Below, one piece after another: positions 35,735-46,471 of a stretch of DNA of 64,000 bases. This DNA is from Alopecurus myosuroides (Eukaryota > Streptophyta > Magnoliopsida > Poales > Poaceae). A model generated the notes under the pieces. It was not told the origin of the DNA. It saw only the letters and a program-made list of their open reading frames with translations, and did not search any database. Made by a program: the position numbers and the translations under genes. The stretch lies in contig CM054062.1 in assembly GCA_028641055.1 (NCBI GenBank), positions 239,602,528 through 239,666,527 on the forward strand, read 5' to 3'. The stretch's first letter is position 1. Every line of letters begins with the position of its first letter.

Positions 35735-37381
35735 TGAAGGGTACGTTGCATAGAAAACAAATTTTTTCCTACACGCGATAAATCCGAAAGGCCAAGATCT
35801 AATCTATGAGATGAAAGGCAATGGGTAGAAAGAGATTCTTGAGATAACATACCCTCGAAGACTCAAAGTCGTACGAGATAAAATCTCGTTGTTGGCGTAG
35901 TCGTACTCATGCCGATCCCGAGCGAGAAGAAGTGCACCGCAATCCGGCGGTGCCTTCGTAATCAGTCACACATTCAGCTCGATGAAGACTTCCATTCCCT
36001 CGATCCAGCGGGTAGAGGAAGTAGAGGATCCCCCGGAACTCCAGCAACACGACGGCGTGGTGGTGGTGAAGAATCCAATGGTCAGGGCTTCGCCAAGCCG
36101 GATACCATGGAATGAAGCAGCGGGTGGAGGGAAAAGGAAGTGGGCAAGTGTGTGAAGAAGAGGGAGCTCTCACCCTCCTTTTATAGGGGAGGGGGAGGCA
36201 GCCCAAGGGGGGTGCAGCCAGCCATGGGTGCCCCCACCTCTTCCTCTCTTCATGTGAGTGGAAGCCCCGCTCACACCCACTCATGGTCCCTTAATTTTCC
36301 ACTTAGAAAATCCAAAGTTTTTCTTTCATAAATACATAAAACATTTTTATTTCTTTATTTATATTTGTTAATTCCATTAACAAACATTTGCATGCAGCAC
36401 CTCGAATCATCTGTTAATTCTATTAACAACCATTCGACGAAAAACCCCTTGAACTATTTCAATTTTCCCCGAAACAATTTCGGAGCTGCCCAAAACATTC
36501 TTCGGTATTCCGTATCCTCTCAAACGCTTCATAGAACCTTAAGTGTGTCATCCTACGGTTCATGAATATTATAGACATGATCGAGACTCCTCTCCGATCA
36601 ATAATCAATAGCGGGATCTGGAGATCCGTGATGACTCCTATATATTCAACGATGACTCTCGTGATCGTGTGAACCTTTCAACGTCGTAACGATTTCCTTT
36701 TGTCTCGTGATATTTTACTTGTCCAAGATCCGATCATTGGTATCAACCATACCTTCTTTGATCTTGTTACCTGAAAAGTACTCTTTTCTCGTTCCCGTGA
36801 TATAACATCCTTGTGATCATATCACGTGCTTGCAAGCGGTGTCGATGTGATATCACCGAGAGGGCCCTGAGTATATCTCTCTGTCATATTGGATGGACAA
36901 ATCCCACTCTTGATCCATGAGCTTAAACTAACACTTTCCGAATACCTAACGCCACCTTTATAGTCACCCTTTTGCGGTGTGACGTTTGATGTCATCAAAT
37001 ATTCTTTCGGTATTAGTGATTAACACGATCTCATGGTCTAAGGAACAATGTTACTCCGAATGTAAGACATAACAACAAAACTAAATGACTTGATCGTATT
37101 GTTATACTTAGTTAGGGTCTAAGTTCATCACGTCATTCTCCTAATGACATGACCCCGTTATTAACAACATCCAATGTCCATGATCAGGAAACCTTGATCA
37201 TCTGTTAATCAACGAGCTAGTTAAAAGAGAGGCTTCACTAGGAACGTTTGTTTGTTTATTAGTCACACATGTATTAACGTTTCCGGTTAATACAATTCTA
37301 GCATGAGAAATAAACATCTATCATAAACAAGGAATAACATAATAAACACTTTATTATTGCCTCTCGGGCATATTCCCTTCA
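35735..37381 (-). mobile_element. 3' LTR of the Copia element (1647 bp)
   Basis: On the plus strand it runs from TGAAGGGTACG to ATTCCCTTCA. It is collinear with 51425-53054, with scattered differences and an indel of about 18 bp near 36220. It contains a short GC-rich promoter-like part around 36110-36240 with TTTTATAGGGG. Confidence 0.9.
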
Positions 37382-37395
37382 GTCTCCCACTTGCA
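37382..37395 (-). promoter_or_regulatory. Polypurine tract of the Copia element
   Basis: On the minus strand AAGTGGGAGAC directly precedes the 3' LTR start TGAAGGG. Confidence 0.75.
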
Positions 37396-38779
37396 CTAGA
37401 GTCAATAATCTAGTTTGTAAGCACTTAACACATATGGCGTTCCAGTGTTATTACCATGCTTCGCATGTGGTAAACATCATCAAAAAGATCTGAACTGTTC
37501 AGGCCCTATTGTATTTGCATGTTCTTTGCGTCTACACGCATCATTCATTCTCTAATGACATGGCTTTGTATATATTTGGTCAATCGGTGAAACCTTAATT
37601 CTTCAGCTTAAACCAATGCCACTAACATTGTGAAAATGTAGCTTCATAGTGTCAGCGTTTTTGGAAATTCACCAAGTTCGATAAAGAACTTCTTGACACA
37701 AAATACGCTTATTATCATTTTGTTGTCAACACAACGGTATACTTAGCCTTTGTTGTAGTATCTGTCACAATATTTTAATTTTGAAACTCTTTCAAATCCA
37801 ACATGGAACTTTCTTCCAGCCTATTGTGCTACCCTTCATCACATATTTTAATTGAGATAAAATTACTTGAATAAATGACAGGATTATTAGTGTAACATAT
37901 TGCAACTAATATTTTGTCATTACTACATTGGAAAACATATCCTTAGCATTTCTAAAATGACACAAGGATCTCTCCCACTGTTGTCTAATCATCATTTGAA
38001 TTATCCTGCTATAAGATTTTATAGCATAGGACTCATCTGGTTGTGTACATAGCATGGAAACATGACTTAGAAATCTCAATTTCAATGATGCTCATCATGT
38101 GCCAAAACACTTGAGTCTTGCTCAATTATTTCCAGGTGACAAGAAATCCTTGTCATTTCGATATTGACTTACTTCAATATTTCATCTATGTAATTTGGCT
38201 TCAATCACATCAGGCGCTTCAATCCATCTTTTATAGATATCGATGCCCAATATCTTCTAAGCCTTTTATCAATATGAAAATCTTAACCGTGTTAATTTAA
38301 ATATACATATTTTCCAATCAACCATATGTCATCTACATAAAGTATTAGAAATATGTCATAGCGCTCCCACTTAATTTGTTGTAACTCTACAAGCATCTTT
38401 ATCGTTCATGATGGAATCAAACTCTTTTGGTAACTTCATTAAGGTAAAGATTTCAACTTCGTTATGCTGACTTCAATCATTGAAGTGTGCAACCTTTTGA
38501 ATTTTACAAAACTTTCAGACTGTGTCAAGTACACATCTTTGATCAAACTTCCTCGAGAGGAGAGTTGGTTTTGTTATTCAACTTCCATATCATAATATGT
38601 AACTTTTTCTAGAACTATCCACAAAGACTAAAACATCACTACGGAAGATCAAAATCTTGTAGTAGTCAACTCTTAGAACTTCGTCGAAAACAACTTTTCG
38701 ATAAGTACAACTTTCAAAGGATGTTAAAATCCATGTCTTTGTTGCTGTGTGGACCCTTTTTCTATCGTTAGGCATCAAG
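37396..38779 (-). pseudogene. Copia RT C-terminal part and RNase H remnant
   Basis: On the minus strand LYVDDIWLIGK, the Copia RT active-site block, can be read at about 38349-38317. A Q-x-x-TYIDEILK block follows about 180 bases later. All frames are then interrupted by many stops and shifts down to the purine tract. No intact coding sequence remains. Confidence 0.65.
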
Positions 38780-38784
38780 CCTAT
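38780..38784. repeat. Target-site duplication CCTAT (left)
   Basis: CCTAT precedes TGATGGC at 38785 and is repeated at 47849-47853. Confidence 0.9.
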
Positions 38785-40136
38785 TGATGGCTCCCAAGTG
38801 CAGGAGATCAATCGTAGTCTTCGATGGGAAGTATTACCCAAATTTGTAGTTCGACTCAGTGGGAACACAAGAATACCGGTGAGACTTTAGTAATTGGGAC
38901 GTCACTCCCAACCACACCTGTGTATCAACAAACTTGCAGCGATAGTGGTGAGTGTAATAATGCAGTGAAAGTAAACAAACAGAAAGTAAATGGAGAGCAA
39001 GTGTTTTCCCAGTTTTCACCGGAAAAGAGTGAAAGTAAACCAGAGACTAAAACGCAGGCATGAGGTGACAGCGGGGTGTTGCACGGATAAGATTGATCAT
39101 GTAATAATGTTTTGCTAGCAGCAGGGCCTTTCTCTATCTCAGTTTTATGTAGGTGTGTGGTCCGTAAATTATTGTGCGTACTAACCAAAAGAATTTGCAC
39201 AAAGCCTATTGTCCTACCTGCCCATTTCACCGGTTCCAATTTGGAACTACAAGTAATTAAGGTCTACCCTTTCGAATAGCCCTGACCAACGCATTAACAC
39301 TCCATGAACACACATAATCCTCAAACTAGAACATATCCCCCTTGTTTTCCCTAGCTGTCACTTTAGGGTTCGCAGGTTTAATACACATTGCAGATAGATA
39401 CCAAACTCAAATATATGATGTAGCAATGTAAGTTCAGTACTGAAATCATGCCACTTGGGCCCTAGTAACAAGCATTAAGCCTAGCAATAGTGCATCAACA
39501 TAAGACATAAGAATTCTCAAGACAAACCCCTAGATCCCGCATACCGGGTAGCAATTACATGATCAATCTCATCCAAAACCCCTCACACCTCACATGCCTA
39601 CAACAACAACTCACACATGGAGGGGGTGATGGAGCTCATGGTTGATGGAGATGATGGTGGTGATGATGATGGTGACGAAGCCCCTCGAATTCCACCTCCG
39701 GGGGTGAAATCCCGGATCAATCTGACTCCGAAATCGAAGATCGTGGTGGCGGTGGCGCTCCGTTTCGCGAACAACCCTCCCCTTCGAAACCCGTCATTTT
39801 CTCGTATATATGGAGGGGTACGTCGAAGACCTAGCCGGGGCGGGCCATCTGGGCCCAAAAGGGGTGACCCCACGCGACCAAGGAATCTGGCCGCGTGTGG
39901 GGCCCCCTTTTGGCCCTCGGGTGGCCCCCCGGCCCCATCTGGTGCTCATTCCCCTTCTTTTCCATAAAAAGTTACGTGGTTTTCGTCCCCTGTGAAAAGT
40001 CCTGCGAAAATAGACGGAAAGAAGACTTTTGCTAAAAACAGCGTCAGATTCTGCATATTTATTCAATTATGGGGGGACTCCGGAGAGAAATACGATGCAA
40101 AGTGCTTGGAAAAGTAGATGCCTTTTGGGTGCATCA
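38785..40136 (-). mobile_element. 3' LTR of the inner Athila element (1352 bp)
   Basis: On the minus strand it starts TGATGCACCC at 40136 and ends GGGAGCCATCA at 38785. A TATATA-type box lies at 39804-39812 next to a GC-rich stretch with the hairpin at 39870-39898. Long plus-strand frames here are only the antisense of the LTR. Confidence 0.9.
39870..39898. repeat. GC-rich hairpin in the 3' LTR
   Basis: CCACGCGACCA and TGGCCGCGTG surround AGGAATC, with imperfect arms. It is the LTR version of the perfect hairpin at 43346-43374. Confidence 0.6.
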
Positions 40137-40150
40137 ACTCCCCCAAGCTT
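40137..40150 (-). promoter_or_regulatory. Polypurine tract of the inner Athila element
   Basis: On the minus strand AAGCTTGGGGGAGT directly precedes the 3' LTR start TGATGCACCC. Confidence 0.8.
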
Positions 40151-41768
40151 AGCTCGTTGTTTCTCCTCGAACAAATCAAACGCAGTGCAGAAGCGATAAA
40201 AACTTTGGCAAGAACTTTGCATTGCATATGCATCATCAATTAATACTAGCAAATACTCAAGACATGATTCCTGTAACAAGTAGCAAAATACTAGCAAGTG
40301 TGCATTTACTCAGTGTTGAAGCATATATACTTGTTGCAATAGAAATAACATGAAGTGTTAATACTTGAATGAGTTTGCTCAATTGTAGACATAAACAAAG
40401 GCTTGTGCATCGCTGATGATTGAATCATGTCAAGATTTTTGAGATCTCTGATTCTTTCATATGTTGACAAGTAAAATCATTGTGCTTACTACCTTGCTCT
40501 CAGTTTTGCTAAAGCATTAATTTTTCATTTTGATTCTTATGCTTGACAAACCACAAGTTGAAAGCCTCATGCCCCTTAAAAGCGAAGTCCCGCACAATGA
40601 TTACTCAACTCTAGATTCCTAATAAGCCTTTTACAATCATTATAAGTATTAATGACATCATAGAGAGCAGCAAGTGGGGTACCTCTTGCCCCATGACATG
40701 GAAACCAGCCCATGTCAAAATGGCAAGACAAATGGAATGGACTCATTATCCTTTTTTATTTCATTCACTATATGCATAGCTTCTTATTTTATTATAGGAT
40801 ATGTTGCGGAGTCCATTCTCTCTAATCATATATACTTACTCATCAAGACTTACTATTCCTCTGCCTCATTTCGGCATGACAGGCATCCACAGTTAAAAGA
40901 ACATTATATCAACTTGAATATAGAATTCTTAGTGCAGCGTTGAAAGTTTTCCATGTGATACACATTTAGACTAACCCCCAACCATAAGTTCGTCAAGCAT
41001 AAGACTCCACTTTTATCATTCATGAAATTTTCTCTTTTAATTCTTTCCTTGGTTGGCAAGTTCAGTAAGCACAATGGGATGCGTAAACCTTTGCTTAAGG
41101 CTACAATTATTCAATCCATCAGCCAAGTAATGACACTAAACAATATTTCAGTTGCACCAGAATATATTCTACTAAACCACGGAGAAGATAAACAATGGCT
41201 ATTATGTCACTAAGTGTTAAGGGAATCATAAGGTGTGCACTTGCTGTTATTAAAAAGCATACATAAGCACGGCAAAGGTGTCATACCTTTCATCCCTTCA
41301 AGCACATTATCATATCATTGTTTTTCTCCTCTCCCCACTTGAACTGCTCAATAAAAACTCAAATCTTGTTATAAAAAGTTACTGCATTCAGCAATTTGTT
41401 TACCTACCTAAACACCTCAAAAGTTTCTCATGTTTTACAGAGGTGAAGGCCATAAAAAGTTGCAGTAGTGATTAAATTTTCAGCTCAAACGGAGTCACAA
41501 GTAAAGATTAAAGCATATAACAGTGAACATATTTCAGCAATTCCTGCAGCTCCGTATTTATACTAAACTTCAAGAAAACAAAAATCTTTTTGTGGTTTTT
41601 GATTTTTAGAAACATAATGTAAATAACTAGAAGTAAACTAGCTAACAAATAACAAAAATATTTTTTTGTTTTTCAGATTTAAAGAACATAAAACAACAAA
41701 TAACATGCAAGTGATATAACACAACGAATGAGGAGGGAGAGAAATACTCCCCCAAGCTTGTGATCAAG
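40151..41768 (-). other. Non-coding 3' region of the inner Athila element
   Basis: About 1.6 kb of AT-rich sequence lies between the second ORF and the purine tract. There are only short chance frames on either strand. A second AAGCTTGGGGGAGT occurs at 41747-41760, just after the second ORF, identical to the true purine tract. Confidence 0.65.
41747..41760 (-). promoter_or_regulatory. Second polypurine-tract-like sequence
   Basis: ACTCCCCCAAGCTT on the plus strand is the same 14 bases as the functional tract at 40137-40150. It may act as a central purine tract or be a relic of an earlier LTR boundary. Confidence 0.5.
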
Positions 41769-42932
41769 CTAGTATCCTGGGTGGTAATCATGTCCACCAC
41801 TCGACGAACCTCCCTGGAAGAAGGATGGATCCTGCCATGCCTGTGCTCCAAGGTGTGGTTCAGGGAAGCCCCAGGGATATGCCATAGGCGCCTGGTATTG
41901 GGGCTCCTCCTGTTGTTGCTCTTCTTGTTGTGGCTCTTCTTGCACAGTCCACTTTGTATCCCTGTCAAACGAGTCAGCACAAGGGAGCCTAACAGACACA
42001 ATGTGCCCATTAGAATCCTTATAGCAATATGAAAAATATTCTTTCTCAGCCCTGCTCATATCCATGCGAAAAAGTAAACCAAAATCCAGCAGTCGAGACT
42101 CATTTACCATGGTACCCAAGTTATCATTAAAACCTCGTTCTGCCATAATGTATTCATGGATTAAAGTGGCAATGGCACCAACATATAAAGGAGTTTTATC
42201 CGTGCCATTCCTACTCACAGCTAAATGCAAAGTTCTAGCAAGTATGGTTCCCAGGTTATATATAGGTGTTGTATATTGCATTGCACATTTTAATAAATAG
42301 ATCATAGGACCAGTGCAAGCAGAAGTGTTATCCCTAGCAAGGAATCCTCTAGCAAGAAACAATGAAAAATATCTAAGGCCCGGGTGTTGGATGCATGTGA
42401 GCTTGCCTCTATTCATTCTTTCAGGAATATTTTTAGCAATGCTACGCCAGAATGTGACAAGTTCTTCTCTAGAATCAGCATATGTTTCATCCCATAACCC
42501 CGTAGTTGGTACACGTATAGCCTTACAGAATTTCTCTAATGACATGACTAAACGCTGCCCCCTCATTGTAAATTTAATGGCAAAAGTAGCTGGAGGAGGG
42601 TTCTTAGACTTACTTTTCCGGTGCACCACCGGTCCCTCAAACCTGAATGTAGAGAGGAATTCCCTCGAGAGTTCCACATATGTGTTGCGTGGATGGCGTG
42701 AGAACTCAAGCAGCCCCATAGTTGCAGCAAAGGCTTGGAAATCTTCAGCAATCCCCCAATGTTCAAGAACTTCGGGGTCTTGCCATCTTGTGGTATGGAC
42801 ACGCAGATTTTCACCTGCAAAAACCAATTCATCCTCCCATAACTGATTATCATCATGATTGTTGGACACCCTCGATTCTCTTCTCCTTGTCCTTGAGGAC
42901 ATCCCAAGCAATGTCTTTCCCTTGTTCAGCAT
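41769..42932 (-). CDS. Athila ORF1-like protein (second ORF)
   Basis: This is an intact frame of 387 codons from ATG 42932 (a further ATG at 42902 gives 377; the frame is open upstream to 42965). The N-terminus is basic (SSRTRRRES). A long middle domain (residues about 30-320) has motifs such as WEDELVFAGENLRVHTTRW, WRSIAKNIPERMNRGKL and MIYLLKCAMQYTTPIYNLG. The C-terminus is rich in Gln/Glu, then Pro, Gly and Tyr. It resembles the Athila ORF-1 family of plant retrotransposon proteins, whose role is unknown. I see no clear signal peptide or membrane span, so it is not an obvious envelope. An LTR-like segment and a possible intron lie just upstream (43346-43450, 42943-43163). It lies downstream of gag-protease where pol is expected. 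Confidence 0.7.
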   Translation of the reverse strand: MLNKGKTLLGMSSRTRRRESRVSNNHDDNQLWEDELVFAGENLRVHTTRWQDPEVLEHWGIAEDFQAFAATMGLLEFSRHPRNTYVELSREFLSTFRFEGPVVHRKSKSKNPPPATFAIKFTMRGQRLVMSLEKFCKAIRVPTTGLWDETYADSREELVTFWRSIAKNIPERMNRGKLTCIQHPGLRYFSLFLARGFLARDNTSACTGPMIYLLKCAMQYTTPIYNLGTILARTLHLAVSRNGTDKTPLYVGAIATLIHEYIMAERGFNDNLGTMVNESRLLDFGLLFRMDMSRAEKEYFSYCYKDSNGHIVSVRLPCADSFDRDTKWTVQEEPQQEEQQQEEPQYQAPMAYPWGFPEPHLGAQAWQDPSFFQGGSSSGGHDYHPGY

Positions 42933-42942
42933 GTTACCTTGC

Positions 42943-43163
42943 TGTACCAAAATAAAATTCAACAAAAATTAAATTGTATCACTCTAAAACATTGCTAAGG
43001 CATCCATAACTAGTCCTCTAATCAATATCATGCATCCATATCAACTAGAAAACTTAAATTCATGGAGTTCTTAGACATAATAGGTGACACCTAGTGCAGC
43101 AAAATACTTCATACACAAAGCATGGGAGCAAAAAGTAATTGGATGAGTGAAGGAGTTACATAC
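42943..43163 (-). other. Possible 5' UTR intron of the second ORF
   Basis: On the minus strand a donor-like CCTTG|GTATGTAAC starts at 43163, and an acceptor-like TTTTGGTACAG ends at 42943, 11 bases before the ATG at 42932. The 221-nt span is AT-rich, as plant introns are. Inferred from consensus only. Confidence 0.35.
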
Positions 43164-43345
43164 CAAGGAGTCATTCCATCAAACAGATTTGAAAAATCTG
43201 CCTCAAATGTGGAGATCGAGGATTGATGGAGAAACAGAGCACGGGAAAAATGGAGGAGATGAACTGGGGTTGGTTTTCGGTCGAAAGGGAGCAAATGAGC
43301 ATTGGATGGGCCCCAGCATCCACTTGTGGCCAAAAATGGGGTATC

Positions 43346-43374
43346 CCACGCGGCCAAGGAATCTGGCCGCGTGG
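43346..43374. repeat. Perfect GC-rich hairpin, interior copy
   Basis: CCACGCGGCCA (43346-43356) and TGGCCGCGTGG (43364-43374) are perfect 11-base arms around AGGAATC. The same sequence, with one or two arm mismatches, is in both LTRs (39870, 47583), just upstream of their TATA box. Confidence 0.8.
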
Positions 43375-43450
43375 AGGTACCTATTTTGGCCCCTGGTGGC
43401 CTGCTGGTGCTCCCCCACTGGCTGCTGGTCCCTTCGGGCAAAAAACTGAC
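43346..43450 (-). promoter_or_regulatory. U3-like segment between the two ORFs
   Basis: On the minus strand this stretch aligns by eye with the LTR promoter region: GAGCACCAG, a GGCCACC/GGGCCAAAA stretch, the hairpin, then GGGGT-ACCCC. It lies about 270 bp after the gag-protease stop and about 400 bp before the second ORF. It could be an internal promoter for that ORF or a fragment of an older LTR. Confidence 0.45.
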
Positions 43451-43714
43451 CCCCTAATTTTTCTGGAATTTTACGTGAAACTTTTCTACAGAGAATTTCT
43501 AAAACTTCATATTCTGTGATTTCTGATACTAATTTTTTAATACTATGTCTATGTCTCACAATTTTAAAGCAAATAACATAAAAATGCAATTTAAATGTTT
43601 GTGAATCATGCCTTTATCATTTCCACATTAGTAATGAGGTTGATCAGGTATCATTAGCAACATGTAAAGAATATAGCTCATGATTCTTATTATTACTTAT
43701 TATAAAACAATAAA

Positions 43715-46390
43715 TCAAGTTACCTCATATTTGATTGGAATGGTCCCAATCATCAATATTTCATACCTTGGTGCTGGAGGTGGTATAGGTATTTCAATGC
43801 TACCAATCTTAATGGAATTTATTTGTATAGCATTCACACTTGTGCTCATACTTGTAACATGTTTCTTCTTGGGAAAATAAATAGTGTGCTCTTTGCCTTT
43901 AACATTAAATGTCACTTTGCTCTTAGTGCAATTTATCACAGCTCTTACAGTATTCAAAAAAGGTCTACCAAGAATAATAGATAGATTATCATCTTCAGGC
44001 ATTTCTGATATAACAAAATCAGTAGGTATCAACTCATTAGCAATAGAGATGGGAACATCCTCACATATTCCTATAGGTACAGCAGTTGTTTTATCAGCCA
44101 TTTGTAAACATATTTCTGTTGGAACTAGTTTGTTCAAATTAAGCTTCTTATATAGTGAGAAAGGCATAACACTAACACCAGCTCCTAAATCACATAATGC
44201 ATATTTCACATAGGCTTCTTTAATTTTGCAAGGAATAGTAGGAATACCAGGATCTCCACGTTTTTCAGGCAATTTTCCTTTAAATGAATAATCAGCAAGC
44301 ATAGCAGTAATAGCATCAGTAGGTATCTTTCTTTTATTAGTGACAATATCTTTCATGTATTTTGAATATGGAGGATTATTAGTAGCATCAATAAGTGGAA
44401 TCTCTAATTTCATATGCTTAATCATATCATAAAATTGCCCATACCTCTCTTCATCTTTTGTTTTTGATACCTCTTGGGGATATGGAATGGGTCTTTGTAC
44501 CCATGGATCCCTTTCTTTACCTTTATCTTTATCTTTATTTGGTTTCTTCTTCTTCTTGGTCTTCTCAATAGGAGGCTGAGGATCCTCCTGACCAGCAGCT
44601 TCTTCATTATTATCATCATGTTGTTCAATATCAGGTGGAGATGATTCTTCTTCTTCATTATTATCATCCTCAGTTTCAGCATCAGAAATAGAAATATCCT
44701 TGTCTTGCTCATTGGAGTCATCATCATGCTCATTTTCATTGGGAGATTTTCCTGCAAAAGATTTATCTTTAAGAGCAACTTGCTCTTTTCTTTTAGGATG
44801 ATCATCAGGATAATCAGGATCCTGGGTGCTTGCACCTCCCCTTGTATTAACTCCACATAATTGTTTTTGTTTATTCAGATTTTCATACAATTGATTTTGT
44901 AAAGAAATCATTTGCTCAACTTGATTGTTCATCATTTCACAATGTTCAACAATTCTTTTAACTTCCCCTACACTAGCATTTAAATTTTCACGGAGGAAAT
45001 TAATTTTATGATGGTTTTCCATGATAGTCATTCTAATTTTACGCTCCTCAGGATTATCATGATAAGCAAAATTGTTAACATAAGAGACATCAACAGGAGG
45101 TGTTACCTCCTCATTACCCTCCATAGGGAGTATAGAGTTCACTTGAATTGGAAAGCATGGTTCATCAGTAGGAAGTTTAATGCCCATTTCAGATAATTCC
45201 TTGAGATGAGAGGTTTTAATTCCCTTCTCTTTAATATCCTTGGAAGCTTCAGCCATTGTTTCTTGGTTCAATTCGAGTATACCTCCTTTCTTCTCTGGGA
45301 GTGTCTCATTTTTATCTGTCTGCTCAATGTTCCAATCAGCTTCATTCTCGAGAATAGACTCCAGTAATTCAATTGCTTCATCAACACTTCTGTACCTAAA
45401 GATATTCCCTGCAATACTATCAAGGTAGTCTCTTGTTTCCCCCATTAGTACATTATAGAATATATCAAGCAATTCATGAGGTTTAAAACCATGACCAGGA
45501 CATTTCTTACACATTTTACCAAATCTCCCCCAAGCTTGGGGTAGACTCTCTTTCTTATCTTGTTTAAAATTGCCAATTTCAACAGTTAATGCATGTATCC
45601 TTTCAGCAGGAAAATATTTATTGAAAAACAATTGCAAGCATTCTTCCTTACTAGTAATACATGCAGGTCCTAAACGATTATACCAAACTCTAGCATCTTC
45701 ACCCAAAGAAAAAGGAAACAATTTTAAGAGTAAATAATGTTGACGGATTTCATCATTTCCAAATGTAGTAGATAAAGCATGCAATTCGGCAATATGATCA
45801 AGAGGAGACTCCTCATCCTTTCCACAGAATCTAGACTTCTCAACTATCTCAATTATCTCAGGATTAACATTGAATTCATAATCTTTATCTCTAATTCTAA
45901 TAGCTGGGCCACACAAATTCCTAGTGGCAGCAAAACAGTTTCCAAGAGATGCATCATCATAAATAGAGAGTTTATCAAGTTTTGTATAATCAGGTGATAT
46001 AAAGGCCTCAATAAATGCTTCTTCTTCTTCAGAAGAGGCCCCATATTCATACTCTCTACGAGTCTCATTTCTTTCTAGCTCAAGTTCTACATTTTCATCT
46101 ACAGAAGATTCAGGAATTTCAGTTGTTTCAGGTGTTTCATTTGCCTCAGGTGTTTCAATAGTTTCAGGAATTTCAGAAGCTAGTTCTTTGTCTACATTAT
46201 CGAGTGTTTGATCATTAGATGTACTAGTAGAAATTTTTGACAATGGTGATTTACCAGCTATTCCTTTCTTTTTCTTAGCAGCCATAGTAGAAACAATATT
46301 AGGTGAAAATTTTGGTCTACTAGGCAAATCATTACCAGAACGAGTAGTCGAAGGCATTACCTCCTTCGAAGTGTCCTTTCCTTTTCCCAT
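43715..46390 (-). CDS. Athila-type gag-protease polyprotein
   Basis: The frame is 891 codons from ATG 46390 (MGKGKDTSKEV; the frame is open 13 codons further upstream but the basic start fits better). Layout: a low-complexity Glu/Thr/Pro region (about residues 60-125), the gag core (about 200-355: LLLKLFPFSLGEDARVWYNRL, FFNKYFPAERI, QAWGRFGKMCKKCPGHGF), a Met/Asn/Gln coiled linker, long Asp/Glu- and Lys-rich tracts (about 560-650), then a retropepsin-like domain (about 740-870) with ALCDLGAGVSVMPFSLYKKL and ILGRPFL. The active-site triad is D-L-G rather than D-S/T-G. Gag would form particles and the protease process them. No RT follows. It is probably mobilised in trans by an autonomous Athila element. 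Confidence 0.85.
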   Translation of the reverse strand: MGKGKDTSKEVMPSTTRSGNDLPSRPKFSPNIVSTMAAKKKKGIAGKSPLSKISTSTSNDQTLDNVDKELASEIPETIETPEANETPETTEIPESSVDENVELELERNETRREYEYGASSEEEEAFIEAFISPDYTKLDKLSIYDDASLGNCFAATRNLCGPAIRIRDKDYEFNVNPEIIEIVEKSRFCGKDEESPLDHIAELHALSTTFGNDEIRQHYLLLKLFPFSLGEDARVWYNRLGPACITSKEECLQLFFNKYFPAERIHALTVEIGNFKQDKKESLPQAWGRFGKMCKKCPGHGFKPHELLDIFYNVLMGETRDYLDSIAGNIFRYRSVDEAIELLESILENEADWNIEQTDKNETLPEKKGGILELNQETMAEASKDIKEKGIKTSHLKELSEMGIKLPTDEPCFPIQVNSILPMEGNEEVTPPVDVSYVNNFAYHDNPEERKIRMTIMENHHKINFLRENLNASVGEVKRIVEHCEMMNNQVEQMISLQNQLYENLNKQKQLCGVNTRGGASTQDPDYPDDHPKRKEQVALKDKSFAGKSPNENEHDDDSNEQDKDISISDAETEDDNNEEEESSPPDIEQHDDNNEEAAGQEDPQPPIEKTKKKKKPNKDKDKGKERDPWVQRPIPYPQEVSKTKDEERYGQFYDMIKHMKLEIPLIDATNNPPYSKYMKDIVTNKRKIPTDAITAMLADYSFKGKLPEKRGDPGIPTIPCKIKEAYVKYALCDLGAGVSVMPFSLYKKLNLNKLVPTEICLQMADKTTAVPIGICEDVPISIANELIPTDFVISEMPEDDNLSIILGRPFLNTVRAVINCTKSKVTFNVKGKEHTIYFPKKKHVTSMSTSVNAIQINSIKIGSIEIPIPPPAPRYEILMIGTIPIKYEVT

Positions 46391-46452
46391 TGTAGGGAAT
46401 AAGAAAGTGCAGCAAGTAGACAATAACAAGTGGTCTTACCAATAAATCTAGG

Positions 46453-46471
46453 CTCCCTGGCAACGGCGCCA
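46453..46471 (-). promoter_or_regulatory. Primer binding site of the inner Athila element
   Basis: On the minus strand TGGCGCCGTTGCCAGGGAG starts 11 bases after the 5' LTR end. It is the same class as the site at 2562, with one change (CAGGGA for CGGGGA). Confidence 0.85.

Noticed and set aside
38824..39063. 79-codon plus-strand ORF repeated at 46522-46761
   Set aside because: Same reason: both copies lie in the paired LTRs on the antisense strand.
39617..39967. 116-codon plus-strand ORF repeated at 47330-47680
   Set aside because: It is antisense to the inner Athila LTR. It is repeated only because the LTR is, and it shows no conserved domain.
43109..43441. 110-codon minus ORF before the second Athila ORF
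   Set aside because: It overlaps the U3-like segment and the possible intron donor, and has no similarity to gag or pol that I can see.
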